A stretch of DNA of 64,000 bases from Streptomyces calvus (lineage in GTDB: Bacteria; Actinomycetota; Actinomycetes; Streptomycetales; Streptomycetaceae). The number at the start of each line of letters is the position of its first letter. Position 1 is the first letter of the stretch. A program made the position numbers and the translations under genes. The stretch spans positions 372,001 to 436,000 of the forward strand of contig NZ_VCNP01000043.1 in NCBI RefSeq assembly GCF_006782915.1, in the 5' to 3' direction. The notes beneath the pieces were generated by a model, which had not been told where the DNA came from, did not search any database, and was given only the letters and a program-made list of their open reading frames with translations. This document shows positions 51,508 to 59,851 of the stretch, piece by piece.

Positions 51508-51545
51508 CGTGAGGGGGCCTCCCCGGCCGGGGAGGCCCCCTCACG
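51508..51545. terminator. Bidirectional terminator between glycosyltransferase and LCP gene 3
   Basis: CGTGAGGGGGCCTCCCC (51508-51524), then GGCC, then the exact complement to 51545. The whole 38 nt is a single perfect palindrome with a 17-bp stem. Confidence 0.92.
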
Positions 51546-51550
51546 TGTCG

Positions 51551-53149
51551 TCACCAGGTGAAGGCCGGGTTGACGTGCATGCAGGCCTTGTCGTCGGCCC
51601 CGTTGAGCGCCTGCGCCGACTCGGGAACGCTGTCGTCCTCCTCGGGCGCCGCGTACTCCGTGCCCTCGCGCCAGTCGGCGCCCACCACGAGCGTGACACC
51701 GGACACGTCGGTGGACCGCTCCACCGCGTCCGCCGGGATGCCGAGCGCCTCGGCGACGCGCCGGGCGTCGCCCTCCAGGTCGGCGCTCGGGTAGCGCACC
51801 ACCGTCCGCTCCTCGCTGAGGGCGCTCGTGGTGTCGGCGCTCGCCTGCGTGAAGCCCTTCTCCCGCAGCACCCCGGCCACCGTGGCGGTCCGTCCGGGCG
51901 CGGCCGCCAGGGTGTCGGTGCGGGTGCCGTTGCGGACCTGGACGGCGATCCCGGCGTCGTCGGCGGGTTCGTCGGCGGGCACGTCGGACGGTTCGGCCGA
52001 AGCCTTCTTCTCCCCGTCCCGCACGGGCTTCGCGTCCCTGCCGTCGAGGGCGATGTCCTCCCGCACCAGACGGAACAGCTTCTCGGCGTCCTCGGTCGGC
52101 TCGACCCGGGCGCCCACGTACCGGTTGGGCATCGTCGTCATGGTGATGCGCTCCGGCTTCACCTTGCGCAGCTCCGCGCTCAGGTCGTAGAGCTTCTTCA
52201 CCGTGTCGAGGCCGGGGTCCACGGTGAGCGCCTCGGTGGCCTTCTCGGCCAGTCTGCGCAGGTTGTTGGGGCTGCTCAGAGTGGCGTTCTCGCGCAGCTG
52301 CCGGGCCAGTGAGTTCATGTACATGTGCTGCGCCTTGGCGCGGGCGAGGTCGCTGCCGTCCTCGAAGCCGTAGCGGGTGCGCAGCCACTGCAGGGCCTGC
52401 TCGCCCTTCACCGGGTGGGTGCCCTCGGGCAGTTTCAGCCCGGAGCCGTGGCCCTGGCTGTCCCGCGAGTGGATGTTGGCGTCCACGCACACCGGGACAC
52501 CGCCGACCGCGTCCGCCATGGACACCACGCCCGCGAAGTCGACCATGACGAAGTGGTCGATGTGGACGCCGGTGAGCTCCTGCCAGGTGGCCACGGTGCA
52601 GCCCGGACCGCCGTGCCCGAGGCTCTGGTTGGCCATCGTGCGCCCGTTGCTCGCCGGGTACACGGTGCCGTCGTCCGGGTCGGTGCACTGGGGGATGTGG
52701 ACCAGGGTGTCGCGCGGCATGCTGATCACGGACATGTTGGACCGGTCGGCGGACAGGTGCACCAGCATCTGGACGTCGGCGAGCGGGGTGGAGCCGAACG
52801 TCTCGCGGGCGCCGCCGAGTTGCTGGTTCTCCTCGCTGTCGCGGGCGTCGCTGCCGATGAGCAGGATGTTCAGCGGGGTCTGGCCGGCCGCGTTCGGCGT
52901 CGGCGCGGCGACCTTGCTGTCGCCCAGGTTCAGTGGGTCCTTCTTGATGTTGTCGTTCAGCTGCCGGTAGTAGAGGTAACCCGCCCCGGCGGCGCCGAAT
53001 ATGAGCAGTGCCAGCACCGCCGCGAACCACTTGAGCAGCCGGCGCACGCGGCGCCGGCGCGGAGGATCCCCGGCGTCGGACGGGCTCTCGTCCGGGTCCT
53101 GTTCGGACTCCTCGTCACGGAGCGTCTCCGGCGCGGCGTTCTGTGTCAC
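51551..53149 (-). CDS. LCP family protein 3 with LytR_C domain
   Basis: 532 aa. Acidic then Arg-rich cytoplasmic tail, transmembrane helix about 40-60 (FAAVLALLIFGAAGAGYLYY), LCP domain (ILLIGSDARDSEENQQLGG, VISMPRDTLVHIPQCTD, DHFVMVDFAGVVSMADAVGG, QWLRTRYGFEDGSD), acidic linker, LytR_C domain from VQVRNGTRTDTLAA, and the tail ACMHVNPAFTW. Very similar in order and tail to LCP protein 4, its neighbour upstream in transcription, indicating duplication. GTG 53149 (MTQNAAPETL) is preceded by AGGA; a TTG nine codons earlier is also possible. Six cysteines in the exported part suggest disulfides. Confidence 0.9.
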   Translation of the reverse strand: MTQNAAPETLRDEESEQDPDESPSDAGDPPRRRRVRRLLKWFAAVLALLIFGAAGAGYLYYRQLNDNIKKDPLNLGDSKVAAPTPNAAGQTPLNILLIGSDARDSEENQQLGGARETFGSTPLADVQMLVHLSADRSNMSVISMPRDTLVHIPQCTDPDDGTVYPASNGRTMANQSLGHGGPGCTVATWQELTGVHIDHFVMVDFAGVVSMADAVGGVPVCVDANIHSRDSQGHGSGLKLPEGTHPVKGEQALQWLRTRYGFEDGSDLARAKAQHMYMNSLARQLRENATLSSPNNLRRLAEKATEALTVDPGLDTVKKLYDLSAELRKVKPERITMTTMPNRYVGARVEPTEDAEKLFRLVREDIALDGRDAKPVRDGEKKASAEPSDVPADEPADDAGIAVQVRNGTRTDTLAAAPGRTATVAGVLREKGFTQASADTTSALSEERTVVRYPSADLEGDARRVAEALGIPADAVERSTDVSGVTLVVGADWREGTEYAAPEEDDSVPESAQALNGADDKACMHVNPAFTW

Positions 53150-53274
53150 TGCACCCGTCCTGCCCACCCCTGGCAACTCCTCGACTCGTCACGTCGGGCC
53201 CGTCCCGCGTCCTGTTAGACGCTCGACGCGCCCGTCAGTTGCCCCGCGAACGGCACCGACTTCAACTGTTCACG

Positions 53275-53812
53275 ACCGACCACGAAGGCCGCTTCCGCTC
53301 CGGGCGCGGAGGCCGCTCCGGCACCGGGCGCGAAGGCCGCTCCCGCACCGGCCGGAGGCCGCTTCCGCTCCGGCCGCGGAGGCCGCTCCGGCACCGGCCG
53401 GAGGCCGCTTCCGCACCGGGTGCGGAGGCCGCTCCGGCACCGGCCGGAGGCCGCTTCCGCTCCGGGCGCGGAGGCCGCTTCTGCACCGGCCGGAGGCCGC
53501 TTCCGCTCCGGGCGCGGAGGCCGCTCCGGCACCGGGCGCGAAGGCCGCTCCCGCACCGGCCGGAGGCCGCTTCCGCTCCGGCCGCGGAGGCCGCTCCGGC
53601 ACCGGCCGGAGGCCGCTTCCGCACCGGGTGCGGAGGCCGCTCCGGCACCGGCCGGAGGCCGCTTCCGCTCCGGGCGCGGAGGCCGCTTCTGCACCGGCCG
53701 GAGGCCGCTTCCGCTCCGGGCGCGGAGGCCGCTCCGGCACCGGGCGCGAAGGCCGCTTCTGCACCGGCCGGAGGCCGCTTCCGCACCGGGTGCGGCAAGC
53801 GTCGTCCGCACC
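53275..53812. repeat. 46-bp GC-rich tandem-repeat array between LCP genes 3 and 4
   Basis: Composite units of 22 and 24 bp, each beginning GAGGCCGCTTCCG or GAGGCCGCTCCGG and ending CACCGGCCG or CCGGGCGCG, alternate to give a 46-bp period (for example starts at 53355, 53401, 53447). The array fills nearly the whole 677-bp gap. A larger block (53290-53500) seems to recur at about 53530-53740. Neither 46 nor 22 is a multiple of three, and every frame is open for lack of stop codons, so apparent 150-260-codon frames are not credible genes. No promoter for LCP gene 3 is visible inside. Confidence 0.9.
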
Positions 53813-53825
53813 GGGGCGCGGACCG

Positions 53826-55400
53826 CTACCAGCGGTACGGGCCGTACACGTCCATGCATGCGGCCGTCTCGGACCCGTTGAGCGCGTCGGCGTCCCGTGG
53901 CAGGTCCCCGGAACCGGAGGCCGGCCGCCGCGGATAGGCCGTGCCCTCGCGCCAGTCGGCGCCGACCACCACCGTGACACCGGTGACGCCGGCCGACCGC
54001 TCGACCGAACTCGCCGGAACGCCCAGCGACTTGGCGACCCTCAGGGCGTCACCCTCCGACCCGGCGTCCGCATAGCGTACGACGGTCCGCTCCGCGGCCG
54101 GTGCGCCGGAGGTGTCCGCCGCGGCGCGGGCGAAGCCCTTCGCCCGCAGCGACCGGGCGATGTCGCCGGCCCGGCCGTTCACCGGGCCGAGCGTCGCGGA
54201 CCCGGTGGCGTTGCGCACCCGGACGTCGATCTCCGCGTCGGGCGCGGCCGGTCCGGCGGGCTTGGCCCCGTCCCCGCGGTCTTCCTCGTCGCCGTCGGCG
54301 GCCTCGCGCGGGGCCGTCGTGGCGCCCGCGCCGTCGAAGGGCACGTCGTCCCGGAGCATGGTCCACATCCGCTCGGCCTCGGCACCGGCCGCGACCAGGT
54401 GGTTGCGGTCCTGCGGATCCTCGGTGGTGGGCAGCGTCGTCATGGTGATGCGCTCCGGCGGCACCGTCCTCAGCTGCATCGCCAGGTCGTACAGCTTCCG
54501 CACCGAGCCGATCTCCTCCGAGACCGTCAGCGACTTCGTCGCCGCCTCGGCCAGGTCGGTCAGACGGCCGGTGTCGGTGAAGACGTTCTGGTCCCGCAGG
54601 GTGCGGATCATCGAGTTCATGTACATGCGCTGGGCGCGGATGCGCAGGACGTCGCTGCCCCAGGCGTGCCGGGTGCGCAGCCACTGCAGCGCCTGCTCGC
54701 CCTCGACCCCGTGGGTCCCGGCGGTCATCTTCAGGCCCGAGCCGCCGGGCACGCCGGGCAGCGGACGATCCCACACGTTCTGGCTGACGCAGACCTCGAC
54801 ACCGCCGACGGCGTCGGCCATGGTCACCACGCCCGCGAAGTCGATGGTCATCCAGTGGTCGATGTAGACGCCGGTGAGCTTCTCCCAGGTGGCCAGCGTG
54901 CAGCCGGCGCCGCCGCGGGCCAGCGAGGTGTTGATGATGCCGTTGGTCGCCGGGTGGGTCTCTCCGGTGGCCGGGTCGGTGCACCGGGGAATGTCGACCC
55001 GGGTGTCGCGGGGGACGCTCACCACGGCCGCGCTCCTGCGGTCGGCGGCCACGTGGATCAGCATCTGCACGTCGCCCAGCGGCGGATTGCCGCGCGTGTC
55101 CCGGCCGCCGCCGAGCTCGGCGTTCGCCGCGGACGCCCGGCTGTCGGAGCCGATCAGCAGGATGTTCAGGGGCCGTTGCCCGGCCGCGTTCGCTCCGGAC
55201 CGGCGCGCCTTGGAGTCGCCGCTGCTGCGCTCGCCCTTCTCGATGTTGCCGTTCAGGTGCTCGGTGTACAGGTAGCCGGCGCCGGACACGGTGAGGATCA
55301 GTGAGGCCAGGACCGTCGCCGACCGGCGCAGCGCGTGCCGTACTCTCCGGGGCACCGCTGTCGGTCGTGTTCCCTGCCCGCGCGCGCCGCTTCGCGTCAT
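53826..55400 (-). CDS. LCP family protein 4 with LytR_C domain
   Basis: 524 aa. Short basic tail, transmembrane helix about 26-45, LCP domain (ILLIGSDSRASAANAELGG, VVSVPRDTRVDIPRCTDP, DHWMTIDFAGVVTMADAVGG, QWLRTRHAWGSD), linker, LytR_C domain from VRVRNATGSATLGPV, and the tail ACMDVYGPYRW. Closest relative in the window is LCP protein 3, with which it shares domain order and the ALNG-x3-ACM-x-V ending. ATG 55400 (MTRSGARG) is chosen; upstream spacing is weak and a longer in-frame start exists. Starts 119 bp after the end of LCP gene 5, probably in the same transcript. Confidence 0.9.
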   Translation of the reverse strand: MTRSGARGQGTRPTAVPRRVRHALRRSATVLASLILTVSGAGYLYTEHLNGNIEKGERSSGDSKARRSGANAAGQRPLNILLIGSDSRASAANAELGGGRDTRGNPPLGDVQMLIHVAADRRSAAVVSVPRDTRVDIPRCTDPATGETHPATNGIINTSLARGGAGCTLATWEKLTGVYIDHWMTIDFAGVVTMADAVGGVEVCVSQNVWDRPLPGVPGGSGLKMTAGTHGVEGEQALQWLRTRHAWGSDVLRIRAQRMYMNSMIRTLRDQNVFTDTGRLTDLAEAATKSLTVSEEIGSVRKLYDLAMQLRTVPPERITMTTLPTTEDPQDRNHLVAAGAEAERMWTMLRDDVPFDGAGATTAPREAADGDEEDRGDGAKPAGPAAPDAEIDVRVRNATGSATLGPVNGRAGDIARSLRAKGFARAAADTSGAPAAERTVVRYADAGSEGDALRVAKSLGVPASSVERSAGVTGVTVVVGADWREGTAYPRRPASGSGDLPRDADALNGSETAACMDVYGPYRW

Positions 55401-55519
55401 CGTCTGCGTCTTCCCGTCCCTCGCCCCGTGGAACGGACCCGTCGCGGGCCCCTGTCGCGCGCCTCGCACGGCAACGGGCCCGCCTCGTGCCGTCGCCGGC
55501 GCGGAACGGGCCCGTCAGG

Positions 55520-57259
55520 TCACTTGGCGCACTCGACCTTGTCCGCCGTGGACTTCTTGATGTCGTCGGGTGCCTTGTCCGGCGGCGTGAGCGAGACTCC
55601 GGCACCCTTGAAGTCCTTGCCGAGGGTCAGTGACATCGCGGGCAGGCCCTGGGCGTTGAGGACGCTCTCACCCGGCTTCATCGCCGACCCCGACAGCCCC
55701 AGGATGTCGGCCAGGCGGCGCGCCTGGGCGGCCTGGTCGGGGGCGTACTCCAGCGTCGTCTTGTCCAGCTGTGCGGGCGCGTTGCCGGCGTTCTCGGACT
55801 TCTCGACGCCCTCCTCGACCTGGAGCCAGCTGAGGGTCTCCTGGGCGCTGCCGCCGGGCGCGCCGCCGTTGAGGATCCGCACGCGGACCTCGGAGGCCGG
55901 TGCCTTCTCGCCCTTGAGCCGGGCGGCGACCTCCGCCTTCTCCTTCTTCTTCTGCTGCTTGACCTCGGTGAACGACACGTCGTTGCGGATCAGGTCGAAG
56001 ACGTCCGGTGCCTTGGACTCGTCGAGGACGACGGTCGTCTTCACCGTCTCCGCCGGGTTGTCCTTCACCGGCACCGTGGTGAACGACAGGTTCTTGACGT
56101 TGAGTTTGCCCAGTTCCAGGCCGAGGTCCTTGAGCTTGCCGATGCTGTCCAGCTGGGAGTCGACGGTGAGCGCCTCGGTGCCCGCCTCCGCCAGCTTGAT
56201 CATCTTGGAGGGGCTGGTGAGGGTGTCGTTCGACTTCAGCTTGCGCATCAGCGAGCTGAGGAACTGCTGCTGGAGCTCGATCCGGCTCAGGTCGCCGCCC
56301 ATGCCGACCGAGTGCCGGGTGCGCACGAACGCCAGGGCCTGCTCGCCCTCGATGGTGTGCTCGCCCTTGGGCAGCTTCAGATGCGAGTCCGGGTCGTCGA
56401 TGTCCTTCGCCAGGCACACCTCGACGCCGCCGACCGCGGACGTCAGCGTCTTGACGGCGTTGAAGTCGGCGACCATGAAGTTGTCCGGCTTGATGCCGGT
56501 CAGCTCGGTCACGGTCCGCATGGTGCAGCTGGGCGTACGGCCGCTCTGGCCGAGGCTGATGTTGAAGCGGACGCCGGACTCGCCCGGGATCACCTTCTCG
56601 CTGCCGTCCTCCTGCTGCGTCGGGCAGTCGGGGATGTCGACTATCAGGTCGCGCGGGATGCTCAGCGCGGTCGCGTTGGAGCGGTCCTTGGAGACGTGCA
56701 GCAGGATCGTGGTGTCGGCGTGCCCGGCGCTGCCCGTGTCGCCGTATCCCTCGTTGCCGGAACCGGTGCGCTTGTCGGTGCCGATCAGCAGGATGTTGAT
56801 CGCCTCGTCCTTCTTGAAGCCGCCGGTGCTGGCGCCGTCGTCGGAGACGGACGAGATGTTGTCGTTCAGGTGCTCCAGATACAGGTAGCCGGCCACGCCG
56901 ACGGCGAGCACCACGAACGCCATGGTGCCGCCGGTCCACATGAGGACCTTCTTCGCCTTCGGCTTCTTCTTCGCCGGCCGGCGGCCGCGCCGCCCGGCCG
57001 GCGGCTCCTCGGCCGTGCCGCCCCGGCGCCTGCGCTGCGGCGGCACCTCCGCGGCGGACGTCTCCCGCGCGGCCGCACGGCCCGAGGACTGCGTCCGGCC
57101 GCGCCGAGCGCCCGCGGAGCGGGAGGCACGCGGTCCCGGCACGGTCGGCTGCGGAGCGGAACTGCCCAGTCGCAATTCGTATTCGCCGGTGTCCGGATTG
57201 AGCACCCACTGGTCTGCGGGGTCGACGTTCTCCGCCCGCCCACGGCCTTGCGCGTCCAC
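55520..57259 (-). CDS. LCP family protein 5 with LytR_C domain
   Basis: 579 aa, longest of the six. The cytoplasmic tail starts with DQWVLNPDTGEYELRL (about 17-32), a motif I recall at the N-terminus of several Streptomyces membrane and LCP proteins, followed by a strongly basic stretch and a transmembrane helix about 107-126. LCP domain: ILLIGTDKRTGSGNEGYG, ALSIPRDLIVDIPDCPTQ, DNFMVADFNAVKTLTSAVGG, AFVRTRHSVGMGGD. LytR_C domain begins VRILNGGAPGGSAQE. Ends KVECAK. GTG 57259 has GGAGG 12 nt upstream. A sigma-E-like promoter lies about 150 bp upstream. Confidence 0.9.
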   Translation of the reverse strand: MDAQGRGRAENVDPADQWVLNPDTGEYELRLGSSAPQPTVPGPRASRSAGARRGRTQSSGRAAARETSAAEVPPQRRRRGGTAEEPPAGRRGRRPAKKKPKAKKVLMWTGGTMAFVVLAVGVAGYLYLEHLNDNISSVSDDGASTGGFKKDEAINILLIGTDKRTGSGNEGYGDTGSAGHADTTILLHVSKDRSNATALSIPRDLIVDIPDCPTQQEDGSEKVIPGESGVRFNISLGQSGRTPSCTMRTVTELTGIKPDNFMVADFNAVKTLTSAVGGVEVCLAKDIDDPDSHLKLPKGEHTIEGEQALAFVRTRHSVGMGGDLSRIELQQQFLSSLMRKLKSNDTLTSPSKMIKLAEAGTEALTVDSQLDSIGKLKDLGLELGKLNVKNLSFTTVPVKDNPAETVKTTVVLDESKAPDVFDLIRNDVSFTEVKQQKKKEKAEVAARLKGEKAPASEVRVRILNGGAPGGSAQETLSWLQVEEGVEKSENAGNAPAQLDKTTLEYAPDQAAQARRLADILGLSGSAMKPGESVLNAQGLPAMSLTLGKDFKGAGVSLTPPDKAPDDIKKSTADKVECAK

Positions 57260-57408
57260 GGTTGCCTGAATCCTCCGTCGGGGCCACGCGGCGCCTTTCC
57301 CCTCCCAAGGCGCTCGGGTCTCGTTTGCACAGTGCGGGACCTCAGGGCAGGCCTGAGGGAACGGACGCACCGGAGCGCTCACACTAACGGTCCAGATCGG
57401 CCCCGGGC

Positions 57409-57434
57409 GACGCCGGTGATGAATTGCACGTTCC
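57409..57434 (-). promoter_or_regulatory. Possible sigma-E (ECF) promoter for LCP gene 5
   Basis: On the minus strand GGAAC (57430-57434) is followed after 17 bp by CGTC (57409-57412). S. coelicolor sigma-E promoters have GGAAC-type -35 and CGTC/TCT-type -10 elements, and its regulon includes envelope genes with LCP members. Spacing is at the long end, so this is tentative. Confidence 0.35.
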
Positions 57435-57524
57435 TACAAGGGGCCAATCCGCCCATTTCCCTGGACGAATGTTCCCGGAGCCGCGTCGCGGGGGTCGCGG
57501 ACCGCACGGGTTTTGAGGCGGGCT

Positions 57525-58730
57525 TTACGTGCAGGTGTCCTCGGCGGCGGTGTTTCCCGAGAATGTCGGGGCCGGGGAGGTGTCGCCGGACGGCTTCCCC
57601 GATTCCGTTTTCGTGGCCTTTCCGTCACCGTCCGTATCGACCGCAACGGGTGCGTCCTCGCGCAGCCGCTCGAACAATTCCGCCGCGGCGGGCTGGGCGA
57701 GCTGGTCGCGATTGACGTCTCCGGAGTACGCCTCCCGCGGAACGGTCAGGAATTGCACATCTTCCGTGGGGATCTGGCGCAGTCCGCGGACGAGTTGGTA
57801 CAAGCCGCGCAAACTGGCCAGTTCGGGGTCGGTGGTGAGGGACGAGGTGGCCGCGTCCAGGACCGGATACAGCTTCACCGGGTTCAGCAGGACGTCGTTG
57901 CTGTGCACCTTGTTGACGAGCGCGCCGAGGAAGCGCTGCTGCCGCTCCATGCGGCTGGTGTCGCTGCCGTCGCCGAGGCTCTTGCGGGCGCGCACGTAAC
58001 CCAGCGCCTGCTCCCCGCTCAGCGTCACCCGGCCCGCTGGCAGCTTCAGTTCGGCGGCCTCGTCGTCGACGGGCTCGCGCAGGCACACCTCGACACCGTC
58101 CACCGCGTCGACCATGTCCTTGAATCCGGCGAAGTCGACGACGACGTGGTGATCGACGCGGATGTCCGTGAGTTTCTCGACGGTGCGAATCGTGCAGGCC
58201 GAACCGCCCACTTCGAAAGCGGAGTTGAACAACGTGAACATCGGCTGCGAACGGGATCCGTCCGGACGGCGACAGCCGGGCACGTTCACCATCAGGTCCC
58301 GGGGTATGGACACCGCGGTGGCGCTGCGCCGGCCCGCCGACAGATGCAGCAGGATCACGGTGTCGGAGCGCTCCGTCCCCGGGTCCCGTCCGTAACGGCG
58401 GTTCTCCTCGCCCGCACGCGAGTCCGACCCGATCAGCAGGATGTTCCGGGCGCCCTGGACGAGCGCGGTGGGCCGCTCCTTCTCGAAGCGCGCCAGTTCG
58501 GCCGCCGCCGCCTCGTCCGGCGTGATGTTCCCCTCCAGCTTCATGTACACCGCCCACCCGGCCCCCGCCACCCCGAGCAGCGCGACGGCGGCCACGAGCG
58601 CCGTACCGTGCCTCCAGCGCCGTCGCCTGCGCCGCGACCGCCCCCGCCCGCTCGCCGAGGCGCCCGTCCCCGTGCCGGGACCGCGCCTGCCGCCCGGCGG
58701 TACGGGGGGCGTGCCTGCGGAGTCGCTCAT
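57525..58730 (-). CDS. LCP family protein 6
   Basis: 401 aa. Gly/Pro then Arg-rich cytoplasmic tail, transmembrane helix about 43-63, and an LCP domain (ILLIGSDSRAGEENRRYG, AVSIPRDLMVNVPGCRR, FTLFNSAFEVGG, DHHVVVDFAGFKDMVDAVDG, GYVRARKSLGDGSD). Like LCP protein 1 it ends after the LCP domain, with a short acidic tail ending in DTCT, and lacks LytR_C. ATG 58730 (MSDSAGT) is taken. A perfect 27-bp duplication lies in the leader at 58758. Confidence 0.9.
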   Translation of the reverse strand: MSDSAGTPPVPPGGRRGPGTGTGASASGRGRSRRRRRRWRHGTALVAAVALLGVAGAGWAVYMKLEGNITPDEAAAAELARFEKERPTALVQGARNILLIGSDSRAGEENRRYGRDPGTERSDTVILLHLSAGRRSATAVSIPRDLMVNVPGCRRPDGSRSQPMFTLFNSAFEVGGSACTIRTVEKLTDIRVDHHVVVDFAGFKDMVDAVDGVEVCLREPVDDEAAELKLPAGRVTLSGEQALGYVRARKSLGDGSDTSRMERQQRFLGALVNKVHSNDVLLNPVKLYPVLDAATSSLTTDPELASLRGLYQLVRGLRQIPTEDVQFLTVPREAYSGDVNRDQLAQPAAAELFERLREDAPVAVDTDGDGKATKTESGKPSGDTSPAPTFSGNTAAEDTCT

Positions 58731-58757
58731 GACCGTGTCCACCCCTCACTGCGTACG

Positions 58758-58811
58758 GGACCGTGGCCCGTCGTACGGGAGCGCGGACCGTGGCCCGTCG
58801 TACGGGAGCGC
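58758..58811. repeat. 27-bp tandem duplication upstream of LCP gene 6
   Basis: A 27-bp unit beginning GGACCGTGGCCCGTCGTACG occurs twice head to tail (58758-58784 and 58785-58811), both copies identical as far as I can read. It falls in the leader or promoter region of LCP gene 6. Confidence 0.85.
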
Positions 58812-58967
58812 GGTGCGCGGCACCTGGCGTGTGCCGTCGCTACGACGATGGCCCGGCAGGATGCCGTGCGGCGGCCGGTGCTGCGCCGAACGGGGGACGG
58901 GGCGGGGCGGACGGGTGGTGCGGCGGCCGGGCGGGTTTGGGACGCCGCGGTGCCGGAGGACGGTGGG

Positions 58968-59729
58968 TCAGCGGGCGATGACCGCCACGCGCTCGCTCTC
59001 CACCCGCTTGTCCAGGGCGTCGTCCGCGAGCCGGTCCAGGTGGCGGCAGAGCACCACCGAGCCGCCGGTCGCGAGCGGCCCGTACAGGCCCGCGTGCAGA
59101 CCCTCCCAGGTGTCGAACGGCAGTCCCGACAGGATCCGCGAGCCCGGCCCGGTCAGTCCGCGCTCCGCCGCCTCCGCGCGGGCCCGCTCGACCACCTCCG
59201 CGCCGGTGAACTCCCGTCCGGCCACGATCAGCGCCGGCTCCTCGGGGTCGACGGGCGCGTACGGCACGAACCGGTCGCCCTGGCCCGGCACCTCGACGGC
59301 GTAGTCGGCGAAGCCCTCCGGCGGCTGCGGGAAGCGCCCGCCGAGCGGCCGGAGCGCCAGCGCCACCCGGGCGCCCGAGCAGGCCCGTGCCGCCTCCAGC
59401 GACTCCGGCTCCGGGCCGCTGACGACCACGTCGGCCGCCGCCGGGTCCCCGGCCACGTCCGCGATCACGCCCACCGACGCGCACGCCAGCAGCCAGACCG
59501 CCGTCTGCCAGTGCGCGGGCAGCAGCAGCGCCACCCGGTCGCCGGGTTCGACGGAGAGCTCGTCCTGGAGGAGGTTGGCGGTCTTGGCCACCCAATTGGC
59601 GAAGGTGGCCACGGACAATTCGACGCGTTCGCCCGTGGCGTCGTCGTAGAAGGTCACCAGAGGGCGTCCGGGGTCCGCGGACAGCGCGGAACTCAGCAGG
59701 TCGGCGGGGGTGCGGTCGGTGGCGTTCAC
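58968..59729 (-). CDS. TIGR03089-type protein, truncated adenylate-forming-enzyme homologue
   Basis: 253 aa. The N-terminal part resembles the start of AMP-binding (acyl-CoA ligase) enzymes: RPLVTFYDDATGERVELS, TFANWVAKTANLL and DRVALLLPAHWQTAVWLLAC. The protein stops far short of a complete ligase and lacks the ATP-binding P-loop and C-terminal lid, so it cannot be a normal ligase. This matches TIGR03089, an actinobacterial family of unknown function commonly found near LCP genes. GTG 59729; divergent from the amidase gene. Confidence 0.82.
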   Translation of the reverse strand: MNATDRTPADLLSSALSADPGRPLVTFYDDATGERVELSVATFANWVAKTANLLQDELSVEPGDRVALLLPAHWQTAVWLLACASVGVIADVAGDPAAADVVVSGPEPESLEAARACSGARVALALRPLGGRFPQPPEGFADYAVEVPGQGDRFVPYAPVDPEEPALIVAGREFTGAEVVERARAEAAERGLTGPGSRILSGLPFDTWEGLHAGLYGPLATGGSVVLCRHLDRLADDALDKRVESERVAVIAR

Positions 59730-59851
59730 CCGCGCTAGCGTACGCGGGCCCGCCCGCGCGCACCGCCCGTCGGACGCATGCGGCAGACACCGGTTCGGGG
59801 GAACGGGCCCCGACGGCCCGTCAAGTCACCGTTGGACAGAATTGTCTGACT

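Noticed and set aside
50061..53030. A 989-codon minus-strand frame across LCP genes 2 and 3
   Set aside because: It runs out of phase through two LCP genes and the opposite strand of the glycosyltransferase, all of which have conserved motifs in their own frames.
53143..53980. Frames of 150-260 codons through the 46-bp repeat
   Set aside because: Same reason: stop-free repeat DNA in all six frames, with mirror-image Arg/Gly/Pro peptides on both strands.
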